In this document: one piece after another, positions 7,539 through 14,969 of the stretch | Layout: the number at the start of each line of letters is the position of its first letter | How positions within the stretch are numbered: position 1 is the stretch's first letter | Assembly: GCA_013151975.1 (NCBI GenBank) | Contig: JAADHG010000083.1 | Location: 1 to 17,405, forward strand | From: Chlorobiota bacterium | GTDB taxonomy: Bacteria > Bacteroidota > Bacteroidia > Flavobacteriales > Flavobacteriaceae | DNA length: 17,405 nt | Direction of reading: 5' to 3' | Made by a program: the position numbers and the translations under genes | The notes under the pieces: model-generated | Databases searched by the model: none | What the model saw: only the letters and a program-made list of their open reading frames with translations | Told to the model about the DNA's origin: nothing

Positions 7539-7994
7539 ATGAATGTTAAGACCAAAAATAAAAATCAAGACATTGTAAAAAATGTGTTCACTAAGTTTTT
7601 AGAAGAAAACGGCCATAGGAAAACACCTGAACGCTACGCTATACTTCAAGAAATTTACAATAACGAGGATCATTTTGATATAGAATCTTTATACATAAAG
7701 ATGAAGAATAAAAAATATCGTGTATCTCGTGCCACATTATACAATACTATTGAAATTTTATTGGATTGTGCCTTGGTAAGAAAACATCAGTTTGGCCAAA
7801 ATCAGGCACATTACGAAAAATCGTATTTTGATAAGCAACACGACCATATTATTCTTACAGATACTGGCGAAGTTATTGAATTTTGCGATCCAAGAATACA
7901 ATCCATAAAAAAAACTATTGAAGAAGTTTTTGATATCGATATTCATAACCATTCACTCTACTTTTACGGCACAAAAAAACAACCAACTAACTAA
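7539..7994 (+). CDS. Fur-family transcriptional regulator
   Basis: A 151-residue DNA-binding repressor of the Fur/PerR/Zur superfamily, which senses metal or peroxide. The winged-helix domain spans about residues 15-95 (RKTPERYAILQEIY; recognition-helix region RVSRATLYNTIEILLDCALV), and the C-terminal dimerisation/metal domain follows (QHDHIILTDTGEVIEFCDP, then DIDIHNHSLYFYG). The first CxxC of the usual structural zinc site (normally HLICxxCG) is replaced by LTDTG, and no second C-terminal CxxC is present. HDH, E and later histidines that could form the regulatory site remain. The gene starts 27 bases after rel and ends 7 bases before purA, so the three are probably co-transcribed. Which metal or signal it senses cannot be assigned from sequence, so I give no symbol. 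Confidence 0.88.
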   Translation: MNVKTKNKNQDIVKNVFTKFLEENGHRKTPERYAILQEIYNNEDHFDIESLYIKMKNKKYRVSRATLYNTIEILLDCALVRKHQFGQNQAHYEKSYFDKQHDHIILTDTGEVIEFCDPRIQSIKKTIEEVFDIDIHNHSLYFYGTKKQPTN

Positions 7995-8001
7995 TTACAT
8001 A

Positions 8002-9273
8002 ATGGCAGTAGATTTACTACTAGGTTTACAATGGGGAGACGAAGGCAAAGGAAAAATTGTTGATGTTCTCACCTCCAATTACAATATTATAGCAAGATTT
8101 CAAGGTGGTCCAAATGCAGGACACACACTAGTTTTTAATGGTAGAAAACATGTATTACATACCATACCTTCAGGTATATTTCATGAGAGCGCTTCCAATT
8201 TAGTAGGCAATGGCGTTGTTATAGACCCTGTAATCTTTAAGAAAGAATTAGACAAACTTGAAGAGCAAAATGTAGATTATAGAAAGTCGCTACTTATTTC
8301 AAGAAAAGCACATCTTATTTTACCAACACATCGCCTCTTAGATGCTGCCAGTGAAGCGGCAAAAGGGAAGGCCAAAATTGGGTCTACTTTAAAAGGAATT
8401 GGACCTACTTACATGGATAAAACGGGTCGAAATGGTATTCGTGTTGGCGATATAGAATTGGAAAACTGGAAAAATAAATATCGTGCACTTGCGAATAAGC
8501 ATGAAGGAATGATTGACTTCTATAATGTTGATATTCAATATGATTTGGAAGAACTTGAAACAGAGTTTTTTGAAGCCATAGACACCTTAAAATCATTAAC
8601 GTTTATAGACTCTGAAGAGTATCTTCATCAAGCACAAAAAGAAGGTAAAACCATTCTAGCCGAAGGTGCACAAGGATCTCTTTTAGATATTGATTTTGGG
8701 ACGTATCCATTCGTAACCTCATCAAATACAACAGCAGCAGGTGCTTGTACAGGATTAGGAATTCCTCCAAATAAAATTGGAGATGTTTTTGGTATTTTTA
8801 AAGCCTATACCACACGTGTTGGCTCAGGACCTTTCCCAACCGAATTGTTTGATGAAGTTGGTGAAACTATGGGTCGTGTTGGTAATGAATTTGGTGCTAC
8901 TACCGGACGCTCGCGTCGTTGTGGTTGGTTAGATTTGGTAGCCTTAAAATATGCATGTCAAGTGAATGGTGTTACGGAACTTATAATGATGAAAGCCGAT
9001 GTGCTTTCTGGTTTTAAATCGTTAAAAGTATGTACTGCATACAATTACAAAGGGGAAACCATTACACATTTACCTTTTAACATTGAAGCACATAATGTTA
9101 CACCTATTTACACCGCCTTTAAAGGTTGGGCAGCCGATTTAACAACTATGGAAGACGCATCTCAATTACCAAAAGAGCTTAACGATTATATCGCCTTTCT
9201 AGAAAAAGAATTAGAGATTCCTATTAAGATTGTATCTGTAGGTCCAGACCGAAAACAAACTATTTTTAAATAA
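8002..9273 (+). CDS. purA: Adenylosuccinate synthase
   Basis: Catalyses IMP + aspartate + GTP to adenylosuccinate, the first committed step from IMP to AMP, in the cytoplasm. The 423-residue length is standard. Motifs: QWGDEGKGK at the N-terminus with the catalytic D13; GPNAGHT with H41, the same numbering as the well-studied E. coli enzyme; EGAQGSLLDIDFGTYPFVTS; the loop GPFPTE; GATTGRSRRCGWLDLVALKY; and KADVLSGF for guanine binding. The ATG at 8002 (MAVDLLLGLQWGDEG) is the family start; the frame stays open upstream into the Fur gene, but that extension is not conserved protein. It lies 7 bases downstream of the Fur-family gene and is likely translated from the same message. PurA enzymes are known to be inhibited by (p)ppGpp in some bacteria, which makes the proximity to rel suggestive but not proof of a link. 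Confidence 0.97.
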   Translation: MAVDLLLGLQWGDEGKGKIVDVLTSNYNIIARFQGGPNAGHTLVFNGRKHVLHTIPSGIFHESASNLVGNGVVIDPVIFKKELDKLEEQNVDYRKSLLISRKAHLILPTHRLLDAASEAAKGKAKIGSTLKGIGPTYMDKTGRNGIRVGDIELENWKNKYRALANKHEGMIDFYNVDIQYDLEELETEFFEAIDTLKSLTFIDSEEYLHQAQKEGKTILAEGAQGSLLDIDFGTYPFVTSSNTTAAGACTGLGIPPNKIGDVFGIFKAYTTRVGSGPFPTELFDEVGETMGRVGNEFGATTGRSRRCGWLDLVALKYACQVNGVTELIMMKADVLSGFKSLKVCTAYNYKGETITHLPFNIEAHNVTPIYTAFKGWAADLTTMEDASQLPKELNDYIAFLEKELEIPIKIVSVGPDRKQTIFK

Positions 9274-9294
9274 ATTAAAATTTTAAATTCGTAT

Positions 9295-9384
9295 TGTCAT
9301 TCTGAACAGAGTGAAGAATCTCATTTTATTAACAATCATTAAGTTATTGGTTTTAATAGATTCTTCGTTTCACTCATAATGACG
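9295..9384. repeat. REP-like intergenic inverted repeat, family B (GTCATTCTGAA type)
   Basis: The arms 9295-9321 and 9358-9384 are inverted copies matching at 19 of 27 positions without gaps; most differences are transitions, so several still pair as G-U in RNA. The outer end reads TGTCATTCTGA and the inner end GAAGAATCT. The 36-base centre is AT-rich. It lies 21 bases after the purA stop and would form a stem at the end of that message. From general knowledge, GTCATTCTGA...AGAATCT palindromes are widespread between genes of flavobacteria. Apart from this element, the 201-base gap (9274-9474) shows only AT-rich sequence with no convincing promoter. Confidence 0.82.
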
Positions 9385-9474
9385 TTTTCAAACAATTTCG
9401 TTTTGTATTAAAATTTTGCTAACTCATAATAAAAGAATAATATAATAGTTATTTTTACAATAAAAAGTAAAGGT

Positions 9475-11292
9475 TTGCAACGCTATAAATCATTATACAT
9501 ATTTCTCATTTTCTTTATATTAATTTTCAGTTTATCCTATGCTCAGGAACGACGTAAAATTGAGATTGAATACTCCGGTTTTTTAGAAACGAATGAAGAA
9601 GAATATCCTGGAGCAACCATTTTAACCAGAGACGATTCACAGCAAATTCACATTAAGCATAATGGTGTAGATATGTGGTGTGACAAGGCCTACCACTATG
9701 CCAAAGAAGATTTTATAGAAGCCTATGGCAATGTTATTATAAAACAAGGTGATACTATTAATATGGTATCAAAGTATGTTGAGTATAGTGGTATTACACA
9801 ACTAGCTTTTGCAAGTGGAGATGTAGTGTTAACCGACCCAACATCAACCATAACTACCGATACTTTATATTTTGATCGCGTTAAGCAGCAAGCTTTTTAC
9901 AGAAGCAAAGGGAAAGTTGTTAGAGATTCGTCTGGAACAATTACCAGTCAATTTGGGAGATACTATATGAATGCAAAAAAGTATCAATTTGTTCAAGATG
10001 TTAAGCTAGTAAACCCTGAGTATGTAATGGATACTGAGCGCTTGGATTTTTATTCTGAAACTGGACATGCTTACCTTTTTGGACCAAGTACCATTACTGG
10101 AGAAACTTCCAAAATTTATTGCGAACGCGGATTCTACGACACCAATAATGATACAGGTTATTTCATAAAAAATTCTAGAATAGATTATGACGACCGCATT
10201 GTTGAAGGTGATAGTTTATATTTTGATAGAAACCGAAGCTTTGCATCAGCAACCAACAACATAAAAATCACAGATACCATAAATAAAGCTATTATAAAAG
10301 GGCATTACGCCGAAGTATTTAAAGAGAAAGATTCAGTTTTCATAACCAAACGTGCGCTTGCAATTACGGTTCAAGAAAACGATTCTATTTATATACATAG
10401 TGACACCTTAATGGTTACTGGTAAATCAGAAAATAGAATTACAAGAGCATATTACAATGCTAAATGGTACAAATCCGACTTAAGCGGAAAAGCAGATTCC
10501 ATTCATGTAGATCATAAAACAGGATTAACACAACTCATTAATTTAAAACGCTTTTCTTCAACCGATAATTTTGCAATCAAACGCAATCCTATTTTATGGA
10601 ATATTGGCAACCAAATTACAGGAGATACCATTTATCTCCTCTCAAACCCTGAAACTAAAAAACTAGATTCTTTAAAAGTATTCAACGATGCTTTTATTAT
10701 TAGTAAAGACACGCTTGGCGAAGGTTATAATCAAATTGCAGGACAAAAATTATTTGGCTTTTTTAAAAATAATAACCTAAATACTATTGATATTATTAAA
10801 AATGCAGAATCCATTTACTATTTAAGAAATGAAAAAAATGAGTTAGTAGGAACTGACAAGGCAAAATCTGGAAGAATAAAAATTTGGATTACAGACAATA
10901 CTATTGATGAAGTTAGAAAAGTTAAACAAATTGATGGTAATGTATTCCCCGAAGGTAAATTTCCAGAAAAAGAACAGTTCTTACGAGGTTTCGATTGGCG
11001 AGAAGATGAGCGTCCAAAAAATGTAGACGACCTCTTTAAAGATGACCCACCTTTAAATTTGCCAATTATAAAAGGCTTGGACGAGTATGTGCCTCAAGAA
11101 GACTTTTTTGATGATGCTTTAATTGAGCGCGTAAAAGCATCAAATAAAAATGTTTCAAAAAAGACTTCATCTAAGAAAAAGGAAAATAAAGCAGCGAGAA
11201 ATATCCCTAAAAAACCAATGCTTCTTGAAAAATCGCCTTCGAAAGACAGGTTACTCAATAGAAAAAAACTCAGTAAACAAAAAAACAATTAA
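9475..11292 (+). CDS. OstA/LptA-like periplasmic protein (LPS transport family)
   Basis: A 605-residue exported protein of the OstA/LptA family (OstA_2-type domain of Bacteroidota), whose relatives bridge LPS across the periplasm. The first 23 residues form a signal peptide (YKSLYIFLIFFILIF, then SYAQ). The mature protein is built of repeating beta-jellyroll strands, seen as recurring phrases: MWCDKAYHYAKEDFIEAYGN, ITTDTLYFDRVKQQAFY, VEGDSLYFDRNRSFASA and YIHSDTLMVTG. The last ~50 residues are a lysine/serine-rich low-complexity tail. The TTG at 9475 is the likely start: the frame has a stop at 9430-9432 and no ATG or GTG before the signal peptide. It is much longer than E. coli LptA (about 185 residues), as is usual for this phylum's version. 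Its 3' end overlaps the possible starts of the aminotransferase. Role in LPS transport is inferred from the domain. Confidence 0.85.
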   Translation: MQRYKSLYIFLIFFILIFSLSYAQERRKIEIEYSGFLETNEEEYPGATILTRDDSQQIHIKHNGVDMWCDKAYHYAKEDFIEAYGNVIIKQGDTINMVSKYVEYSGITQLAFASGDVVLTDPTSTITTDTLYFDRVKQQAFYRSKGKVVRDSSGTITSQFGRYYMNAKKYQFVQDVKLVNPEYVMDTERLDFYSETGHAYLFGPSTITGETSKIYCERGFYDTNNDTGYFIKNSRIDYDDRIVEGDSLYFDRNRSFASATNNIKITDTINKAIIKGHYAEVFKEKDSVFITKRALAITVQENDSIYIHSDTLMVTGKSENRITRAYYNAKWYKSDLSGKADSIHVDHKTGLTQLINLKRFSSTDNFAIKRNPILWNIGNQITGDTIYLLSNPETKKLDSLKVFNDAFIISKDTLGEGYNQIAGQKLFGFFKNNNLNTIDIIKNAESIYYLRNEKNELVGTDKAKSGRIKIWITDNTIDEVRKVKQIDGNVFPEGKFPEKEQFLRGFDWREDERPKNVDDLFKDDPPLNLPIIKGLDEYVPQEDFFDDALIERVKASNKNVSKKTSSKKKENKAARNIPKKPMLLEKSPSKDRLLNRKKLSKQKNN

Positions 11293-12466
11293 AGCCGATT
11301 TTTTTAAATATCAAGCACAAACAACACCTCATCCTCTGGCAATGCAAGTGTCTTACGCCGAAGGCAGTTATATCTATGACGACAACAAAAAAGCATATCT
11401 AGATTTTGTGGCAGGTGTTTCAGCATGTCCATTAGGTCATAGACATCCTAAAGTTATTTCAGCAATAAAAACACAGTTGGATAAGTATTTACATGTTATG
11501 GTCTATGGTGAATATATACAAGAGCCTGCTGTTGAACTTTCAAAATTATTGGCACAGTATTTACCAAAGCCGTTAGAGAGTACTTATTTAACAAACTCTG
11601 GTACCGAAGCTGTTGAAGGCGCATTAAAACTAGCAAAACGATTTACAGGGCGTTCCGAAATAATTGCTGCTAAAAAAGCCTATCACGGAAATACAATGGG
11701 TTCGATGAGTGTTTTGGGCGTTGAAAAACAAAAACAAGCGTTTCGCCCCTTAATTCCTGATGTTCATTTTATTGCATTTAATAATGAGGCTGATATTCAA
11801 AAAATAACTACTAAAACTGCTGCTGTTATTTTAGAAACCATTCAAGGAGGTGCTGGATTTATTGAACCTAAAGAGGGTTATCTGGAAAAAGTAAGACAGC
11901 GTTGTACTGCTGTTGGTGCTATTTTAATTTTAGACGAAATTCAAACAGGTATTGGTCGTACAGGAACTCTTTTTGGTTTTGAACATTATAATTGTACACC
12001 AGATATTCTAGTTTCTGGGAAAGGTCTAGGTGGTGGTTTACCAATAGGTGCCTTTACCGCTTCAAAAAAAATGATGGATTGTTTAATGGATAATCCCAAA
12101 TTAGGCCATATTACCACTTTTGGAGGACACCCATTAATTGCTGCTGCAGCTCTTGCAACTTTAAATGAAATTATCAATTCTAATATTATTTCTGAAACTT
12201 TAGAAAAAGAAATGATTATTAGAGAACAGCTTCAGCATCCTCTCATTACCGAAATAAGAGGCAAAGGGTTAATGCTTGCCGCTATTACACCTTCGGCAGA
12301 GATTACAAATCAAGTCATTTTAAAATGTCAGGAAGCTGGATTAATCCTATTTTGGTTACTTTTTGAGCCTTGTGCAATTCGCATCACTCCTCCTCTAACC
12401 ATTACAAACAAAGAGATTATTGAAGGTTGTAAGCTTCTTATTGATGTCTTAGATCAAGTACAATAA
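11225..12466 (+). CDS. Class III PLP-dependent aminotransferase (acetylornithine/ornithine aminotransferase-like)
   Basis: A fold-type I, class III aminotransferase, transferring an amino group (typically from the omega-amine of an ornithine-like substrate) to 2-oxoglutarate with PLP, in the cytoplasm. Motifs: the phosphate-binding NSGTEAVEGALKLAKR; AYHGNTMGSMS; LDEIQTGIGRTG with the PLP-ring aspartate; and SGKGLGGGLPIGAF, with the Schiff-base lysine at 12020-12022; then TTFGGHPLIAAAAL. The start is uncertain. Conserved family sequence begins at DFFKYQAQTTPHPL (from about 11297), upstream of the ATG at 11343. In-frame options are ATG 11150 (long overlap with the OstA gene), TTG 11225 (used here as a conventional codon), or a non-canonical ATT at 11288 overlapping the OstA stop. 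The substrate is not assignable; databases usually call this group aspartate aminotransferase family. No terminator is seen after it. Confidence 0.85.
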   Translation: MKNRLRKTGYSIEKNSVNKKTIKADFFKYQAQTTPHPLAMQVSYAEGSYIYDDNKKAYLDFVAGVSACPLGHRHPKVISAIKTQLDKYLHVMVYGEYIQEPAVELSKLLAQYLPKPLESTYLTNSGTEAVEGALKLAKRFTGRSEIIAAKKAYHGNTMGSMSVLGVEKQKQAFRPLIPDVHFIAFNNEADIQKITTKTAAVILETIQGGAGFIEPKEGYLEKVRQRCTAVGAILILDEIQTGIGRTGTLFGFEHYNCTPDILVSGKGLGGGLPIGAFTASKKMMDCLMDNPKLGHITTFGGHPLIAAAALATLNEIINSNIISETLEKEMIIREQLQHPLITEIRGKGLMLAAITPSAEITNQVILKCQEAGLILFWLLFEPCAIRITPPLTITNKEIIEGCKLLIDVLDQVQ

Positions 12467-12546
12467 AACTTTCTTTTTTTTGTCTCAGCTCAAACTTCTT
12501 AAAAATAAACTGTTAACTATTTTGTTGAAAACATTGATTGAATAAT

Positions 12547-12608
12547 CTCCATAGTGACAAATAGAGTACTACATTTATTTTAGTGAACTATTAATAATGC
12601 CTATGGAG
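12547..12608 (+). promoter_or_regulatory. Long-range inverted repeat across the TPR gene start
   Basis: CTCCATAG at 12547-12554 is perfectly complementary to CTATGGAG at 12601-12608, which contains the gene's second in-frame ATG. A nested pair, AATAG (12560-12564) with CTATT (12588-12592), would stack inside and leave the first ATG (12597) in an internal loop. If the transcript starts upstream of 12547, this fold could restrict ribosome access. It could be coincidence. Confidence 0.3.
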
Positions 12609-14006
12609 TTTAGTCAGTACGACGACAACAATAATTTGTCCCTCACAAAGTTTGAGTCTATGCTAAAAACTAATAATGTATTATTTTTTGATTCAAACGA
12701 ATTCGAAAACATTATACATCACTATCTTGAAAACGGTAAAATAGCTTTAGCAAAAAAAGCCATAAAACTTGGTTTAGAACAGCATCCTACATCAACCAAT
12801 TTAAAATTATTTAAGGTTGAAGTCTATGTTTTTGATAATAAACTAGACTTAGCCGATGAACTGTTGAATGCACTTTATGAAGTTGAATCCACAAATGAGG
12901 AAATTTTTATTCAAAAAGCAAATATCTTATCAAAAAAAGATGAGCATCAAAATGCTATAGATATTTTACAAAAAGCCCTAGAATTTTCAGAAGGAGCTGC
13001 CGATATATATTCACTTTTAGGTATGGAATACCTATTCTTAGATAAATTTGAAGATGCTAAAACCTACTTTATAAAATGTTTAGAATCTGATTCTGAAGAT
13101 TACTCTGCCCTTTATAACATTATGTATTGCTTTGATTTTTTAGAGCAAAATGATGAAGCCATAGAATATTTAAACAGCTATTTAAATACAAATCCATATT
13201 GTGAAGTTGCATGGCATCAATTGGGAAAGCAATATTTTTCAATAAAAAACTATGACAAAGCACTTGCAGCATTTGATTTTGCTATAATTTCTGATGATGT
13301 ATTTATTGGTGCCTATCTAGAAAAAGGAAAAGTGCTTGAAAAATTGAAACGCTTTGAAGAAGCCATCGAAAATTATAAAATCACATTGGCCTTAGATGAC
13401 CCTACATCTTTTGCATTATTGCGCATCGGTCACTGCTATGAAAAATTGGGACATAACGATTTGGCAGTACAGCACTATTATAAAACCGTTGAAGAAGATC
13501 CGCTACTCGATAAAGGATGGATTGCGATTACTAATTTTTATAATAAAAATCAAAACTATCAAAAGGCCTTATATTATATTAACAAGGCTATAAATATTGA
13601 TACTGAAAATGTAGTGTATTGGAAATTATATGCGCAAATAAATCAGCGTTTAAACTTTTTAGAAGAAGCAGAAAGAGGTTATAAAAAAGCAATAGAATTA
13701 GGGAATTACGAACTAGATATCTGGTTGTCTAGAGCCGATATCTTAACACATTTAGGTGAGTTTGAAGCCGCTATTTTTAGCTTAGATCAAACTGCAGATT
13801 TTTACCCAGATAATGAAGAAGTTCAATATAGATTAGCTGGTCTATATTATATGATGGACAAGAGTAATCAAGGCTATATTTACCTTCAAAATGCATTACA
13901 GTTAAATGTGGAATACTATTTTATTCTTGAGGAATTATTTCCAACGGTATATCAGCAAAAGACTGTTCGGGAAATAATAGCGAAATATCAAAACGCTTCC
14001 AACTAA
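12597..14006 (+). CDS. Tetratricopeptide-repeat protein
   Basis: A 469-residue soluble protein made almost wholly of TPR helical hairpins, roughly ten by eye, each with the W/L-G-Y-A-F-A-P spacing. Clear examples are GMEYLFLDKFEDAKTYF, LGKQYFSIKNYDKALAAFDF, GKVLEKLKRFEEAIENYK, IGHCYEKLGHNDLAVQHYYK and YNKNQNYQKALYYINKAI. There is no signal peptide or membrane helix, so it is probably cytoplasmic. It has no catalytic domain; TPR arrays act as protein-interaction scaffolds. The ATG at 12597 (MPMEFSQYDD) and the ATG at 12603 (MEFSQYDD) are both possible. It follows the aminotransferase after 130 bases and precedes the PopT pair by 33 bases, so it may be co-transcribed with the latter. The partner is unknown. 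The 130-base gap holds an inverted repeat at the start region and no clear promoter. Confidence 0.88.
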   Translation: MPMEFSQYDDNNNLSLTKFESMLKTNNVLFFDSNEFENIIHHYLENGKIALAKKAIKLGLEQHPTSTNLKLFKVEVYVFDNKLDLADELLNALYEVESTNEEIFIQKANILSKKDEHQNAIDILQKALEFSEGAADIYSLLGMEYLFLDKFEDAKTYFIKCLESDSEDYSALYNIMYCFDFLEQNDEAIEYLNSYLNTNPYCEVAWHQLGKQYFSIKNYDKALAAFDFAIISDDVFIGAYLEKGKVLEKLKRFEEAIENYKITLALDDPTSFALLRIGHCYEKLGHNDLAVQHYYKTVEEDPLLDKGWIAITNFYNKNQNYQKALYYINKAINIDTENVVYWKLYAQINQRLNFLEEAERGYKKAIELGNYELDIWLSRADILTHLGEFEAAIFSLDQTADFYPDNEEVQYRLAGLYYMMDKSNQGYIYLQNALQLNVEYYFILEELFPTVYQQKTVREIIAKYQNASN

Positions 14007-14039
14007 AAATACATACCTTTATTGTTCTTAAACATAACT

Positions 14040-14963
14040 ATGCAACGACGTTTTATAGACTACCTTATTATTTCATTTAAAGGCCTAGCAATGGGAGCAG
14101 CCGATGCTGTTCCTGGTGTTTCTGGTGGCACAATTGCTTTTATTTCTGGTATTTATGAAGAACTTATTGCTACCATTAGTAATGTTAATATACCACTATT
14201 TAAAACACTATTTAAACAAGGTATAAAAGCGTTTTGGAAACAACTAAATGGCAATTTTATCTCAGCGCTATTAATAGGGATTGTTATCAGTTTTGTATCC
14301 TTTATGAGGCTTGCAAAGTACCTTATTGAATTTCATCCAATCTTAATATGGTCCTTCTTTTTTGGCCTTATTTTGGCTAGTATATATTTTGTAGGTAAAC
14401 AAATTACTAAATGGAACACAGCCACTATAATTGCTGTAATTATTGGAACAATAGCTGCTTATTATATTACTACACTTCCAAGTTTAACCGATAATGAAAG
14501 TTCCCTATTCTTATTCATTGCTGGAGGCATTGCCATTTGCGCTATGATTTTACCCGGAATTTCAGGATCATTTATATTGGTAATTTTAGGAGCCTATAAA
14601 ACCCTAAGTGATGCCATTCATGACTTCGATTTTAAAAAATTAGCACTCTTTGTTTTTGGAGCACTAGTTGGGTTATTAAGTTTTAGCAGGGTTTTAAAAT
14701 GGTTATTTAAACATTACCACAACATAACATTGGCTATTCTTACAGGTTTTATTTTAGGTTCTTTAAATAAAATATGGCCATGGAAAGAAGTATTGAGTTG
14801 GCGTACTAATTCTAAAGGTGTAGAAATTCCTTTTTTAGAGCAAAGTATTTCACCCTTTTCATTTAATGGTGATAACCAATTGGCTTTTGCAATTGTGTTA
14901 ATGATTATTGGTTTTTTTACTATAATACTTCTTGAAAAGATTGGGACAAAAACAAACAACTAG
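14040..14963 (+). CDS. DUF368 membrane protein, PopT-type polyprenyl-phosphate translocase (copy 1)
   Basis: A 307-residue inner-membrane protein of the DUF368 family. Members of this family (PopT) have been shown to recycle undecaprenyl phosphate, the lipid carrier for peptidoglycan and other envelope polymers, back across the membrane. About eight to nine hydrophobic segments are visible. The family's two half-site motifs are present: PGVSGG at residues 25-30 in GAADAVPGVSGGTIAFISG, and PGISGS at 172-177 in ILPGISGSFILVILGAY. They are 147 residues apart, consistent with an internal duplication. The C-terminal part has the conserved IWPWKE. The ATG at 14040 (MQRRFIDYLIISFKGLAMG) is preferred to an in-frame TTG at 14022. 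A second paralogue begins 6 bases after its stop. Function by family is good; the exact lipid substrate here is inferred. Confidence 0.88.
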   Translation: MQRRFIDYLIISFKGLAMGAADAVPGVSGGTIAFISGIYEELIATISNVNIPLFKTLFKQGIKAFWKQLNGNFISALLIGIVISFVSFMRLAKYLIEFHPILIWSFFFGLILASIYFVGKQITKWNTATIIAVIIGTIAAYYITTLPSLTDNESSLFLFIAGGIAICAMILPGISGSFILVILGAYKTLSDAIHDFDFKKLALFVFGALVGLLSFSRVLKWLFKHYHNITLAILTGFILGSLNKIWPWKEVLSWRTNSKGVEIPFLEQSISPFSFNGDNQLAFAIVLMIIGFFTIILLEKIGTKTNN

Positions 14964-14969
14964 TTGCCA

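Noticed and set aside
7918..8001. An extended upstream start for purA
   Set aside because: The extension overlaps the Fur gene; MAVDLLLGLQWGDEG at 8002 is the standard PurA start and gives the conserved D13/H41 numbering.
9420..9474. A -7 box in front of the OstA-like gene (AAATTTTG near 9410 and the TTTG at 9474)
   Set aside because: Neither has the TA at the right distance from TTTG, and no -33 element lies at 17-21 bases; the TTTG at 9474 overlaps the start codon itself.
12467..12596. A terminator after the aminotransferase or a promoter for the TPR gene
   Set aside because: A T-run at 12474-12481 has no stem before it, and TACATTTA at 12570-12577 has no -33 TTG at the right distance.
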